Below, in pieces: positions 24,957 to 33,617 of a stretch of DNA of 64,000 nucleotides; position 1 is the stretch's first letter, and each line of letters begins with the position of its first letter. The notes under the pieces were generated by a model. The model was not told the origin of the DNA, made no database searches, and was given only the letters and a program-made list of their open reading frames with translations. Origin of the DNA: Pseudomonas graminis (lineage in GTDB: Bacteria > Pseudomonadota > Gammaproteobacteria > Pseudomonadales > Pseudomonadaceae); assembly GCF_001705435.1 (NCBI RefSeq), contig NZ_MDEN01000069.1:248001-312000 (forward strand), given 5' to 3'. The position numbers and the translations under genes were made by a program.

Positions 24957-27707
24957 ATGTTTGCACCTTTGTTAAAAAAACTTTTCGGAAGCAAGAACGA
25001 GCGCGAAGTGAAGCGCATGCTCAAGACGGTCCAGGTCGTCAACAGCTTCGAAGAGCAAATGCTCGCCCTCTCGGACGAACAGCTGCGCGCCAAGACCGAC
25101 GAGTTGAAGGCCCGCATAGCCAAAGGTGAGACCCTCGACCAGCTCTTGCCCGAAGCCTTCGCGGTCTGCCGCGAGGCGGGCAAACGCATCATGGGCATGC
25201 GTCACTTCGACGTACAGCTGATCGGCGGCATGACACTGCACGAAGGCATGATCGCCGAGATGCGTACCGGTGAGGGCAAGACCCTCGTCGCGACCCTCGC
25301 GGTCTACCTCAACGCACTGTCCGGCAAAGGCGTGCACGTGGTCACGGTGAACGACTACCTGGCCCGTCGTGACGCCAACTGGATGCGCCCACTGTATGAA
25401 TTCCTCGGTCTGACCGTAGGCGTGGTAACACCTTTCCAGCCGCCGGAAGAGAAGCGCGCCGCCTACGCCTCCGACATCACCTACGGCACCAACAACGAAT
25501 TCGGTTTCGATTACCTGCGCGACAACATGGCGTTCAGCCTGGAAGACAGATTCCAGCGTGAACTGAATTTCGCCGTGATCGACGAAGTCGACTCGATCCT
25601 TATCGATGAAGCCCGTACACCGCTGATCATCTCCGGTCAGGCCGAAGACAGCTCCAAGCTCTACACCGAAATCAACAAGCTGATCCCCAAGCTCGAGCAG
25701 CACATCGAGGAAGTGGAAGGCCAGGTCACCCAGCAGGGCCACTTCTCCATCGACGAGAAGTCCCGTCAGGTCGAGCTGAACGAGTCCGGTCACCAGTTCA
25801 TCGAAGAGATGCTCACGGAAGTCGGCTTGCTGGCTGAAGGCGAGAGCCTCTATTCCGCGCACAACCTCGGTCTGCTGACCCACGTTTATGCCGGTCTGCG
25901 TGCCCACAAGCTGTTCCATCGCAACGTCGAGTACATCGTTCAGGACGGCCAGATTCTTCTGGTCGACGAACACACCGGCCGTACCATGCCGGGTCGTCGT
26001 CTGTCCGAAGGCCTGCACCAGGCCATCGAAGCGAAGGAAGGCCTGAATATCCAGGCCGAGAGCCAGACCCTGGCCTCGACCACCTTCCAGAACTACTTCC
26101 GTCTCTACAACAAGCTGTCCGGCATGACCGGTACCGCGGACACCGAAGCGTTCGAATTCCACCAGATCTACGCCCTGGCCGTGATGGTCATTCCGCCGAA
26201 CAAGCCGTTGGCGCGTAAAGATTTCAACGACCTCGTGTACCTGACCGCCGAAGAGAAATACGCGGCGATCATCACCGACATCAAGGCCTGTCTGGCCGAG
26301 CAACGCCCGGTGCTGGTGGGTACGGCGACGATCGAAACCTCCGAGCACATGTCCCGCCTGCTGGTGCAGGAAGGCATCGAGCACAAGGTTCTGAACGCCA
26401 AGTTCCACGAAAAAGAAGCTGAAATCATTGCCCAGGCCGGTCGTCCGGGCGCGCTGACCATCGCCACCAACATGGCCGGTCGCGGTACCGACATTCTGCT
26501 GGGCGGTAACTGGGAAGTTGAAGTGGCCAGCCTGGAAGACCCGACCCCTGAGCAAATCGCGCAGATCAAGGCCGACTGGCAGAAGCGTCATCAGCAGGTG
26601 ATTGAAGCGGGTGGTCTGCACGTGATCGCTTCGGAGCGTCACGAATCCCGTCGTATCGACAACCAGCTGCGTGGCCGTGCGGGTCGTCAGGGTGACACCG
26701 GTTCGAGCCGCTTCTACCTGTCGCTGGAAGACAGCCTGATGCGGATCTTCGCCTCTGACCGGGTGAAGAACTTCATGAAAGCGCTGGGCATGCAGTCCGG
26801 CGAAGCGATCGAGCACCGCATGGTGACCAACGCGATCGAGAAAGCGCAGCGCAAGGTCGAAGGCCGCAACTTCGACATCCGTAAGCAGTTGCTCGAGTTC
26901 GACGACGTCTCCAACGAACAGCGCAAAGTGATCTACCACATGCGTAACAGCCTCCTGGCTGCGACCAACATTAGTGACACCATTGCCGAGTTCCGCGAAG
27001 AAGTCCTCGACGCCACCATCACCGCGCACATCCCGCCGCAGTCGTTGCCCGAGCAGTGGAATGTCGCGGGTCTGGAAGCCGCGCTGAGCAGCGATTTCGG
27101 CGTGAAGCTGCCGGTTCAGCAGTGGCTCGACGAAGACGATCACCTCAACGAAGACACCCTGCGTCCGAAGTTGATGGAAGCCATTCTGGCCGCCTACAAC
27201 GAGAAAGAAGACCAGGCCAGTGCCGAGGCGCTGCGCACGTTCGAGAAGCAGATTCTCCTGCGCGTGCTGGACGACCTGTGGAAAGACCACCTGTCGACCA
27301 TGGATCACCTGCGTCACGGTATCCACCTGCGCGGTTACGCTCAGAAGAACCCGAAGCAGGAATACAAGCGCGAGTCGTTTGCCCTGTTCCAGGAGCTGCT
27401 CGATTCGATCAAGCGCGACGCCATTCGTGTGCTGTCCCACGTTCAGGTTCGCCGCGAAGATCCGGCCGAGGAAGAGGCACGCCTGCGCCGCGAAGCCGAG
27501 GAGCTGGCCCAGCGCATGCAGTTCCAGCACGCCGAAGCACCGGGTCTGGATCAGCCGGACCTGCTCGCCGAAGAGGGTGAGGACGTCGCGGTAGCGGCTG
27601 CCGCTGCACTGTCACCGGTTCGCAACGACCAGAAGCTGGGTCGCAACGAATTGTGCTGGTGTGGTTCGGGCAAGAAATTCAAGCACTGCCACGGCCAGAT
27701 CAGCTGA
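24957..27707 (+). CDS. secA: Preprotein translocase ATPase SecA
   Basis: 916-residue motor that drives unfolded preproteins through SecYEG. Walker A MRTGEGKT at about 101-108, DEVDSILIDEARTPLIIS (DEAD-like motif II), the preprotein crosslinking domain, the second nucleotide-binding fold with TNMAGRGTDI, the helical scaffold, and a C-terminal zinc-binding SecB/ribosome tail CWCGSGKKFKHCH are all complete. I chose ATG 24957 (MFAPLLKKLFGSKNERE) over an upstream GTG at 24939 because it gives the family N-terminus and length and has GGAAG upstream. Confidence 0.98.
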   Translation: MFAPLLKKLFGSKNEREVKRMLKTVQVVNSFEEQMLALSDEQLRAKTDELKARIAKGETLDQLLPEAFAVCREAGKRIMGMRHFDVQLIGGMTLHEGMIAEMRTGEGKTLVATLAVYLNALSGKGVHVVTVNDYLARRDANWMRPLYEFLGLTVGVVTPFQPPEEKRAAYASDITYGTNNEFGFDYLRDNMAFSLEDRFQRELNFAVIDEVDSILIDEARTPLIISGQAEDSSKLYTEINKLIPKLEQHIEEVEGQVTQQGHFSIDEKSRQVELNESGHQFIEEMLTEVGLLAEGESLYSAHNLGLLTHVYAGLRAHKLFHRNVEYIVQDGQILLVDEHTGRTMPGRRLSEGLHQAIEAKEGLNIQAESQTLASTTFQNYFRLYNKLSGMTGTADTEAFEFHQIYALAVMVIPPNKPLARKDFNDLVYLTAEEKYAAIITDIKACLAEQRPVLVGTATIETSEHMSRLLVQEGIEHKVLNAKFHEKEAEIIAQAGRPGALTIATNMAGRGTDILLGGNWEVEVASLEDPTPEQIAQIKADWQKRHQQVIEAGGLHVIASERHESRRIDNQLRGRAGRQGDTGSSRFYLSLEDSLMRIFASDRVKNFMKALGMQSGEAIEHRMVTNAIEKAQRKVEGRNFDIRKQLLEFDDVSNEQRKVIYHMRNSLLAATNISDTIAEFREEVLDATITAHIPPQSLPEQWNVAGLEAALSSDFGVKLPVQQWLDEDDHLNEDTLRPKLMEAILAAYNEKEDQASAEALRTFEKQILLRVLDDLWKDHLSTMDHLRHGIHLRGYAQKNPKQEYKRESFALFQELLDSIKRDAIRVLSHVQVRREDPAEEEARLRREAEELAQRMQFQHAEAPGLDQPDLLAEEGEDVAVAAAAALSPVRNDQKLGRNELCWCGSGKKFKHCHGQIS

Positions 27708-27746
27708 TTCGCCTATCGCGACGAGCTGTAGCTGACCTGTAACATC

Positions 27747-27781
27747 ACGCCGCGACCGGCTTAGCCGTCGCGGCGTTTTTC
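27747..27781 (+). terminator. Intrinsic terminator after secA
   Basis: ACGCCGCGAC / GTCGCGGCGT stem, extended by GGC-TTA-GCC, with a following T run. Confidence 0.85.
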
Positions 27782-27842
27782 AATCAATCGAGCCGTGTCG
27801 GCAACGCCGCGCGGTGTGACTGTCTTTCAAGGAGCGCACTTC

Positions 27843-29060
27843 ATGGCTGTTGGTCTTGGTCCTTTGCCGACGCTGCACCCGGTTCCCGGTTTTGAACTCG
27901 GCATCGCTTCCGCCGGCATCAAGCGCCCGGGGCGCAAAGATGTTGTGGTCATGCGCTGCGCCGAAGGCTCCAGCGTTGCAGGCGTGTTCACGCTCAACGC
28001 CTTTTGCGCGGCACCGGTGATCCTCGCCAGGCAGCGCGTGCAAGGCGCGGTGCGCTATTTGCTGACCAACACCGGCAACGCCAATGCCGGTACGGGCGAA
28101 CCGGGCCTGGCCGCTGCCGAGCGCACTTGCGCGAAGCTGGCCGAGATCACCGGGGTCGATGCCAGCGCCGTGCTGCCGTTTTCCACCGGCGTGATCGGCG
28201 AGCCATTGCCCGTCGAGAAGATCGAAGGCGCGCTGCAGGCGGCGCTGGATGATTTGTCCGTCGACAACTGGGCTGCGGCGGCCACCGGCATCATGACCAC
28301 CGACACGCTGCCGAAGGGTGCGAGCCGTCAGTTCGTACTCGACGGCGTGACCGTCACCGTGACCGGCATCAGCAAAGGCGCGGGCATGATTCGTCCGAAC
28401 ATGGCGACCATGCTGGGCTACATCGCCACCGACGCCAAGGTGGCGCCGGACGTGCTGCAGGACCTGATTCGTGACGGCGCCAACAAGTCGTTCAACCGCA
28501 TCACCATCGATGGCGACACGTCGACCAACGACTGCTGCATGCTGATTGCCACTGGGCAGGCTGATTTGCCCGCGGTGACCGAGGCCAAGGGTTCACTGTT
28601 CGAAGCGCTGAAAAAAGCCGTCTTCGAGGTCTGCATGGACGTCGCTCAGGCCATCGTCCGTGACGGCGAGGGCGCGACGAAGTTCGTGACCGTCGAAGTC
28701 AACGGCGGCGGCAATCATCAGGAATGCCTGGACGTCGGTTACACCGTGGCCCACTCGCCATTGATCAAAACCGCGCTGTTCGCGTCGGACCCGAACTGGG
28801 GACGCATCCTGGCGGCCGTGGGTCGCGCAGGCGTGCCGAACCTCGACGTGAGCAAGATCGACGTGTTTCTGGGTGACGTCTGCATCGCCAGCAAGGGCGC
28901 CCGCGCCAGCACCTATACTGAAGAGCAAGGCTCGCTGGTGATGGCACAGGAAGAAATCACCATCCGCATCGAGCTGGGCCGTGGCGATTGCAGTGAGACC
29001 ATCTGGACCACCGACCTGTCGCACGAATACGTGAAAATCAACGCGGAATACCGCACCTGA
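27843..29060 (+). CDS. argJ: Bifunctional glutamate N-acetyltransferase / amino-acid acetyltransferase ArgJ
   Basis: 405-residue enzyme of the arginine acetyl-recycling pathway: it transfers acetyl from N-acetylornithine to glutamate. It is made as a proenzyme that cuts itself at the ATML motif, seen here in MIRPNMATMLGYIATDAK (about residue 190), giving alpha and beta chains. The C-terminus TDLSHEYVKINAEYRT is typical. ATG 27843 gives the family start MAVGLGPLPTLHPVPGFELG; the frame is open 16 codons upstream without family match. GGAGCG precedes the ATG. Confidence 0.96.
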   Translation: MAVGLGPLPTLHPVPGFELGIASAGIKRPGRKDVVVMRCAEGSSVAGVFTLNAFCAAPVILARQRVQGAVRYLLTNTGNANAGTGEPGLAAAERTCAKLAEITGVDASAVLPFSTGVIGEPLPVEKIEGALQAALDDLSVDNWAAAATGIMTTDTLPKGASRQFVLDGVTVTVTGISKGAGMIRPNMATMLGYIATDAKVAPDVLQDLIRDGANKSFNRITIDGDTSTNDCCMLIATGQADLPAVTEAKGSLFEALKKAVFEVCMDVAQAIVRDGEGATKFVTVEVNGGGNHQECLDVGYTVAHSPLIKTALFASDPNWGRILAAVGRAGVPNLDVSKIDVFLGDVCIASKGARASTYTEEQGSLVMAQEEITIRIELGRGDCSETIWTTDLSHEYVKINAEYRT

Positions 29061-29098
29061 GTCACGAGCGAGTCCACCGGTTTCAATGGAGCCAAGAC

Positions 29099-29725
29099 AT
29101 GAGCCTGCACCTGATCATCGGCGACAAACGTTATTCCTCCTGGTCGTTGCGCCCCTGGCTGGCGCTTGCGCTGACCGGCGAGGCGTTCACCGATCAGGTG
29201 ATTCGCCTGAATCAGGCCGACACCACGCGCCTGATTCTTGAGCACTCGCCGACCGGTAAAGTCCCTGCGCTGAAGTGCGAGCACGGCACCATCGTCGACT
29301 CATTGGCGATCTGTGAGTACCTGGCAGAGCGCTTCCCGAACGCAGGTTTGTGGCCGGCGGACGTCGCCGCCCGTGCTCAGGCCCGGTCGGCATGCGCGCA
29401 AATGCACAGCGGCTTTGTCGGACTGCGCTCGCGTTTGCCGATGGATTTGCGCCAGGACGAGGCGCTGGAAGTCATTTCGGTCGAAGCTCAGGCAGACATC
29501 GACCGCATGGTTGCGCTGTGGCGTGAATGCCGCGCGGTGTCGGGTGTGAGTGAAGGTTTCCTGTTCGGCACGCCGGGCATCGTCGATGCGTTCTTCGCAC
29601 CGGTCGCCGTGCGCTTTCGTACCTATCACGTCGAGTTGCCCGCAGACGCGGCAGCCTACGTCGAAACGATTTATCAGTGGCCTGAGTTCAAGCGCTGGCA
29701 GCAGGCGGGTCTGGAGGAAGGTTGA
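29099..29725 (+). CDS. Glutathione S-transferase family protein
   Basis: 208-residue soluble GST-fold protein. The N-terminal thioredoxin-like domain (about 1-80) has DKRYSSWSLRPWLAL, with candidate Ser residues for glutathione activation, the cis-Pro motif GKVPALKC, and DSLAICEYLAERFP. An all-helical C-terminal domain follows. Substrate unknown. It is 38 bases after argJ and ends in TTGA, next to the Nudix gene, so the three are probably one operon. Confidence 0.88.
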   Translation: MSLHLIIGDKRYSSWSLRPWLALALTGEAFTDQVIRLNQADTTRLILEHSPTGKVPALKCEHGTIVDSLAICEYLAERFPNAGLWPADVAARAQARSACAQMHSGFVGLRSRLPMDLRQDEALEVISVEAQADIDRMVALWRECRAVSGVSEGFLFGTPGIVDAFFAPVAVRFRTYHVELPADAAAYVETIYQWPEFKRWQQAGLEEG

Positions 29726-29727
29726 AC

Positions 29728-30672
29728 GTGAAACGCATCCATGTGGCCGCGGCGGTGATCCGTAGCACCGACGGCAAGATCCTCATCGCACGACGCGCCG
29801 ACAAACAGCATCAAGGCGGCTTGTGGGAGTTTCCCGGCGGCAAGGTCGGACCTGATGAGTCGGTCGAAGCAGCGCTGTCCCGCGAGCTGCACGAAGAGCT
29901 GGGCATCGTCGTGACTGCAGCGCGTCCGCTGATCAAGATCAAGCACGACTACCCGGACAAGCAGGTGTTGCTGGATGTCTGGGAAGTCTCGTCGTTCACC
30001 GGCGAGCCCGACGGTGTTGAAGGCCAACCGCTGGCCTGGGTATCGCAGCGGGAGCTGGTCGAGTATGAATTCCCGGCAGCGAATCGGCCGATCGTGGCCG
30101 CTGCGCGTTTGCCGGGTGAGTACCTCATCACCCCGGACGATCTGGACACGCCGGAGCTGTTGCGCGGTATACGCACGGCAGTGGCCGGCGGCATCAAGCT
30201 GGTTCAGCTGCGTGCGCCGAACATGTACGACCCGAAATACCGTGACGTGGCGGTGGACGCGGTCGGGCTATGCGCGGGCAAGGCGCAGTTGATGCTCAAA
30301 GGACCGCGCGAATGGCTTGGTGACTTTCCGGCAGCGGGCTGGCACCTGACCAGCGAACAGCTGCGCAAATACGCCAGCAAGGGCCGTCCGTTTCCCGAAG
30401 ACCGTTGGCTGGCGGCCTCGTGTCACGACGCCGAAGAGTTGAGTCTGGCCGAGCAGATGGGCGTGGATTTCGTCACGCTCTCGCCCGTGCTGCCGACCCA
30501 CAGCCATCCAGATGCCCAGCCGCTGGGTTGGGAAAAGGCCCGCGAGTTGATCGAGGGCTTCAGCAAGCCGGTTTATCTGCTGGGCGGGGTAGGGCCGACG
30601 GACCGTCAGCACGCTTGGGAGAGTGGTGCGCAGGGTGTGGCCGGCATTCGCGCGTTCTGGCCGCAAAGCTGA
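29728..30672 (+). CDS. Nudix (MutT-like) hydrolase fused to a ThiE-like domain
   Basis: 314-residue fusion. Residues 1-130 are a Nudix hydrolase with a complete box, GGKVGPDESVEAALSRELHEELG, of the 8-oxo-dGTP pyrophosphatase MutT type. Residues 135-314 resemble thiamine-phosphate synthase/TenI (GIKLVQLRAPN, then AELSLAEQMGVDFVTLSPVLPT, then PVYLLGGVGP). The arrangement is common in Pseudomonas; the role of the second domain is unproven. I chose GTG 29728 because GGAGGAAG lies 7 bases upstream; the TTG at 29722 would sit almost on top of it. Confidence 0.9.
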   Translation: MKRIHVAAAVIRSTDGKILIARRADKQHQGGLWEFPGGKVGPDESVEAALSRELHEELGIVVTAARPLIKIKHDYPDKQVLLDVWEVSSFTGEPDGVEGQPLAWVSQRELVEYEFPAANRPIVAAARLPGEYLITPDDLDTPELLRGIRTAVAGGIKLVQLRAPNMYDPKYRDVAVDAVGLCAGKAQLMLKGPREWLGDFPAAGWHLTSEQLRKYASKGRPFPEDRWLAASCHDAEELSLAEQMGVDFVTLSPVLPTHSHPDAQPLGWEKARELIEGFSKPVYLLGGVGPTDRQHAWESGAQGVAGIRAFWPQS

Positions 30673-30741
30673 CAGCTGTCGAAGTCCGAGCCGCGAGATC
30701 TAAGGTTGCTACACCGCAGATTCAGCGGCGAATGGGATCAT

Positions 30742-30834
30742 TGTGGGAGTGAGCTTGCTCGCGAAGAGGTTTGTAAATCCATTAGATCTCTAATGGTTGA
30801 AATGCAGTCTTCGCGAGCAAGCTCACTCCTACAG
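30742..30834. repeat. REPIN-like inverted pair of the GAGCTTGCTCGCGAA family
   Basis: Two inverted copies of the unit TGGGAGTGAGCTTGCTCGCG, about 90 bp end to end, in the 250-bp gap after the Nudix gene. A second such pair is at 36319-36410. Confidence 0.88.
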
Positions 30835-30923
30835 GATTTGCGCTTGCCAGCTGAGTTGCGGTGTATCAGGACAGCAGCACGTCAGGACAGTAGCCCCTCA
30901 GCACCGCAGCACTGTCTCCCAAA

Positions 30924-31502
30924 TCACTGCGGTTTCTTCGCAGGCTCCCACAAAATCTCTGCCACGCCCTCACGTCGGGCAATGATCCGCGCCGCAACAA
31001 ACAGCAGATCCGACAGCCGATTGATGTACGCCAGCCCGACGCCGGCCAGTGGCTCGACCGCGTTGAGGTGCTGACAACGCCGCTCCGCCGTGCGCGCCAG
31101 GCTCCGGCAAACGTGGGCCTGGGCGATCAGCGTAGAGCCGCCCGGCAAGATGAAATTTTCCAGCGGCCCCAGCTCTTCATTCCAGTGATCGATGGCCGTT
31201 TCCAGGCGCTCGATCTCCGCCGCATTCAGCGCCTTGTATTCCGGCATCGCCAGCTCGCCACCCAGGTCGAACAACCGATGCTGACAGGGCGCCAATACGT
31301 CGATGACCTCCTGCAGCGCCGGATGAGTCGCGACTGCTGCCGAAAGGCCGGCCAGCAACACGCCGACCTGACTGTTCAGCGAATCAACTTCCCCGATCGC
31401 CTCGACCCGCGGATGATCCTTCGGCACTCGGCGACCATCGCCCAGGCCCGTTTCGCCGGTGTCACCCGTGCGCGTGTAAATTTTCGACAAGCGAAATCCC
31501 AT
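30924..31502 (-). CDS. PduO-type ATP:cob(I)alamin adenosyltransferase
   Basis: 192-residue cytoplasmic enzyme that adenosylates cob(I)alamin to coenzyme B12. PduO/MMAB family motifs: KIYTRTGDTGETGLGDGRRVPKDHPRVEAIGEVDSLNS at the N-terminus (ATP site) and LPGGSTLIAQAHVCRSLARTAERR (about 120-143). I chose ATG 31502 (MGFRLSKIYTRTGD) over an ATG nine codons upstream that lies within the kinase gene. It is 4 bases after the histidine kinase stop on the same strand, so the two are probably co-transcribed, though no functional link is evident. Confidence 0.92.
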   Translation of the reverse strand: MGFRLSKIYTRTGDTGETGLGDGRRVPKDHPRVEAIGEVDSLNSQVGVLLAGLSAAVATHPALQEVIDVLAPCQHRLFDLGGELAMPEYKALNAAEIERLETAIDHWNEELGPLENFILPGGSTLIAQAHVCRSLARTAERRCQHLNAVEPLAGVGLAYINRLSDLLFVAARIIARREGVAEILWEPAKKPQ

Positions 31503-31506
31503 GGCT

Positions 31507-33555
31507 CTACTCCCGGTCGTTCTGACCAATGACCTGTGGTGCAGGCATATCTATCGAATTGTCCACCAGCGGCAGGCGCAAGGTGAAACAGGTGCCTTGG
31601 CCGAGGGTGGAATGCACTTCCATCTGGCCCTTGTGGTTGTTGGTGATGATGAAATACGACACCGACAGCCCGAGGCCCGTGCCCTGGCCGATTTCTTTGG
31701 TGGTGAAAAACGGCTCAAAGGTGCGCTTGCGCACGCTTTCCGGCATGCCGATGCCGTTGTCCTCGACCTGAATCTCCGCCCACGGCGGGTTCAGGCGGGT
31801 ACGCAGGATGATGCGCCCCGGCTCGCTGGCGTTGTCGCGCTGGTGAATGGCCTGAGCGGCGTTCTTCAACAGGTTGAGCAGCACTTGCTCCAGTTCGTTG
31901 GCCGTCGCAGGCACCGGGCCCAGAGCAGGGTCGAACTGGCGAATGATGTTCTGGCCCTTGAAGTCAAAACCGATGGTCAGGTCGAAGTCGTTGCTGGCGA
32001 TCTCTACGGCCTGATCGATCAATGCCGGCAGATCACAAGGCGCCAACTGACGGTTGCTGCGTCGGCTGAAGCTGAGCATATGGCTGACGATCTTCGCCGC
32101 CCGCGCCCCGGCCGACTGAATGCCGTCGAGCAACTGCGGCACTTCGCGCGCGATCAGGTACTGGTTCACCGCCGCCAGCTGGATACCTTCCTGCTCGGCC
32201 TGCTCCAGGTTCTTCGGCAGATCGGGCGACAGCCGACGGCGGATGTTCTGCACGTTGTGCATGATCGCCCCGAGGGGGTTGTTGATCTCGTGGGCCATGC
32301 CAGCGGCCAGACCACCCACCGAAAGCATTTTCTCTGACTGCACCATCATTTCCTCCAGCGACAGGCGCTGGGTGATGTCATCGATGCGGATCACCGCGCC
32401 ACGCCCGGCATCGCCGGTCAGGGGGTAGAAGGTGAGGGCGTAATGGCGGGACTCTTCGCCCTTGACCCAGGTGACGCGCTCGATCTTGGTGACGGTGTGT
32501 CGTTCGACGGTCTGTTTGATCTGCGGCAAAAACGCCCGCATTGGCGGGAAGGCCGAGTAAATCGGCTGGTTGAGCGCCTCATCCAGCGGCGTACCGGACA
32601 GGGCGCCGGCCTCCTGATTCCACTGGGTGACATACAGCTGCTCGTCCAGGGCGATCAGCGCCGACGGCATGGAGTCGATGATGCTGTTGAGGTAGTTCTG
32701 AAAGCCGGTGAGCTTCTTCTCGATCTTGCTGCGCACCTGAACTTCCAGCTCAAGCTTGCGGTTGGTGTGACGGGTTTCTTCCGCCAGCCCCTGCGCCTGA
32801 TCGTAGGCGTCCTGGGATTCATCGCGGGCGCGTCTGAGCTGCTGCTCACGGGCTTCCATGCGCGAGAGCATGGTGTTGAATGCCTCGGCCAGCGAACCGA
32901 TTTCGTCTTTGTTGCCGGGCGTCGCCCGCAGCGCGTAGTTCTCCTCGCGGGTGACCCGCCGCGACAGGTCTTCCAGCTGGTAGATCGGTTCGGTGATAAA
33001 GCGCCGAATCTGCCGGGCAACGCCGGCCCAGAGCAGGATGCTGAAGATCAGGATGCCGAGGCTGGCGGTCAGCGTGCCGGTGTAGAACGCCGTCGGCAAT
33101 TCACTGCTGGCGACCAGCAACAGATGCCCCTGCGCTTGCCCCGCTTTGGGAATGGGGATGACCTGAGTGTTGCGAAACTCGGTGACGCGCCAGCTCTCCA
33201 GATCCCGGTAGTGGTCGGGCATGCGCAGCTTGTCGCCTTGCTGCATCTGCGCCAGACGGGTACCGCTGCCGTCGTACACCGCTGCCGCCCGTAATGGGCC
33301 GTAGTTTTTCAGTTCCTTGAGCAGCGCCTGGGCGTTAGAGGTCGAGGACAAGGCTTGCTCGGAAAGCCCGGGATTGCTGATCAGCCGACCGATTGTTTGC
33401 AAGGCCTGGGGCGCCATCGCTTCCTGGGAGATGTAATAGGCGGCGCTGATGAAGGTCAGGTTGGCGACCACCAGCACGGTGGTGAGCAACACCAGCAAGG
33501 CGGCCAGAAGCTTTTGACCGACCGGCAGGTTTTCGAGGCGCTGGCGCAATGGCAT
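31507..33555 (-). CDS. Membrane sensor histidine kinase with PAS domain
   Basis: 682-residue hybrid-free sensor kinase. Membrane segments at about 13-35 and 160-182 enclose a periplasmic domain. Then come HAMP (about 182-235), a coiled coil (235-280), PAS (285-400) and a His-kinase core: H-box GMAHEINNPLGA with His422, N-box LLNLLKNAAQAI, and G boxes DNGIGM and GTGLGLSV. No response regulator lies beside it, so it is an orphan. By synteny I recall P. aeruginosa PA4398, a kinase affecting swarming and biofilm. The start is ATG 33555; upstream codons overlap the next gene. Confidence 0.9.
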   Translation of the reverse strand: MPLRQRLENLPVGQKLLAALLVLLTTVLVVANLTFISAAYYISQEAMAPQALQTIGRLISNPGLSEQALSSTSNAQALLKELKNYGPLRAAAVYDGSGTRLAQMQQGDKLRMPDHYRDLESWRVTEFRNTQVIPIPKAGQAQGHLLLVASSELPTAFYTGTLTASLGILIFSILLWAGVARQIRRFITEPIYQLEDLSRRVTREENYALRATPGNKDEIGSLAEAFNTMLSRMEAREQQLRRARDESQDAYDQAQGLAEETRHTNRKLELEVQVRSKIEKKLTGFQNYLNSIIDSMPSALIALDEQLYVTQWNQEAGALSGTPLDEALNQPIYSAFPPMRAFLPQIKQTVERHTVTKIERVTWVKGEESRHYALTFYPLTGDAGRGAVIRIDDITQRLSLEEMMVQSEKMLSVGGLAAGMAHEINNPLGAIMHNVQNIRRRLSPDLPKNLEQAEQEGIQLAAVNQYLIAREVPQLLDGIQSAGARAAKIVSHMLSFSRRSNRQLAPCDLPALIDQAVEIASNDFDLTIGFDFKGQNIIRQFDPALGPVPATANELEQVLLNLLKNAAQAIHQRDNASEPGRIILRTRLNPPWAEIQVEDNGIGMPESVRKRTFEPFFTTKEIGQGTGLGLSVSYFIITNNHKGQMEVHSTLGQGTCFTLRLPLVDNSIDMPAPQVIGQNDRE

Positions 33556-33617
33556 GGGGCGGGTCACCGGAATGAGGAGCGGGCAGGTTAGCGCTGTTCC
33601 GCCCGTGAGCAAACCCG

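Noticed and set aside
24972..27530. 852-codon open frame antisense to secA
   Set aside because: Shadow of GC-biased codons; no family features, no RBS, and secA itself is fully convincing on the other strand.
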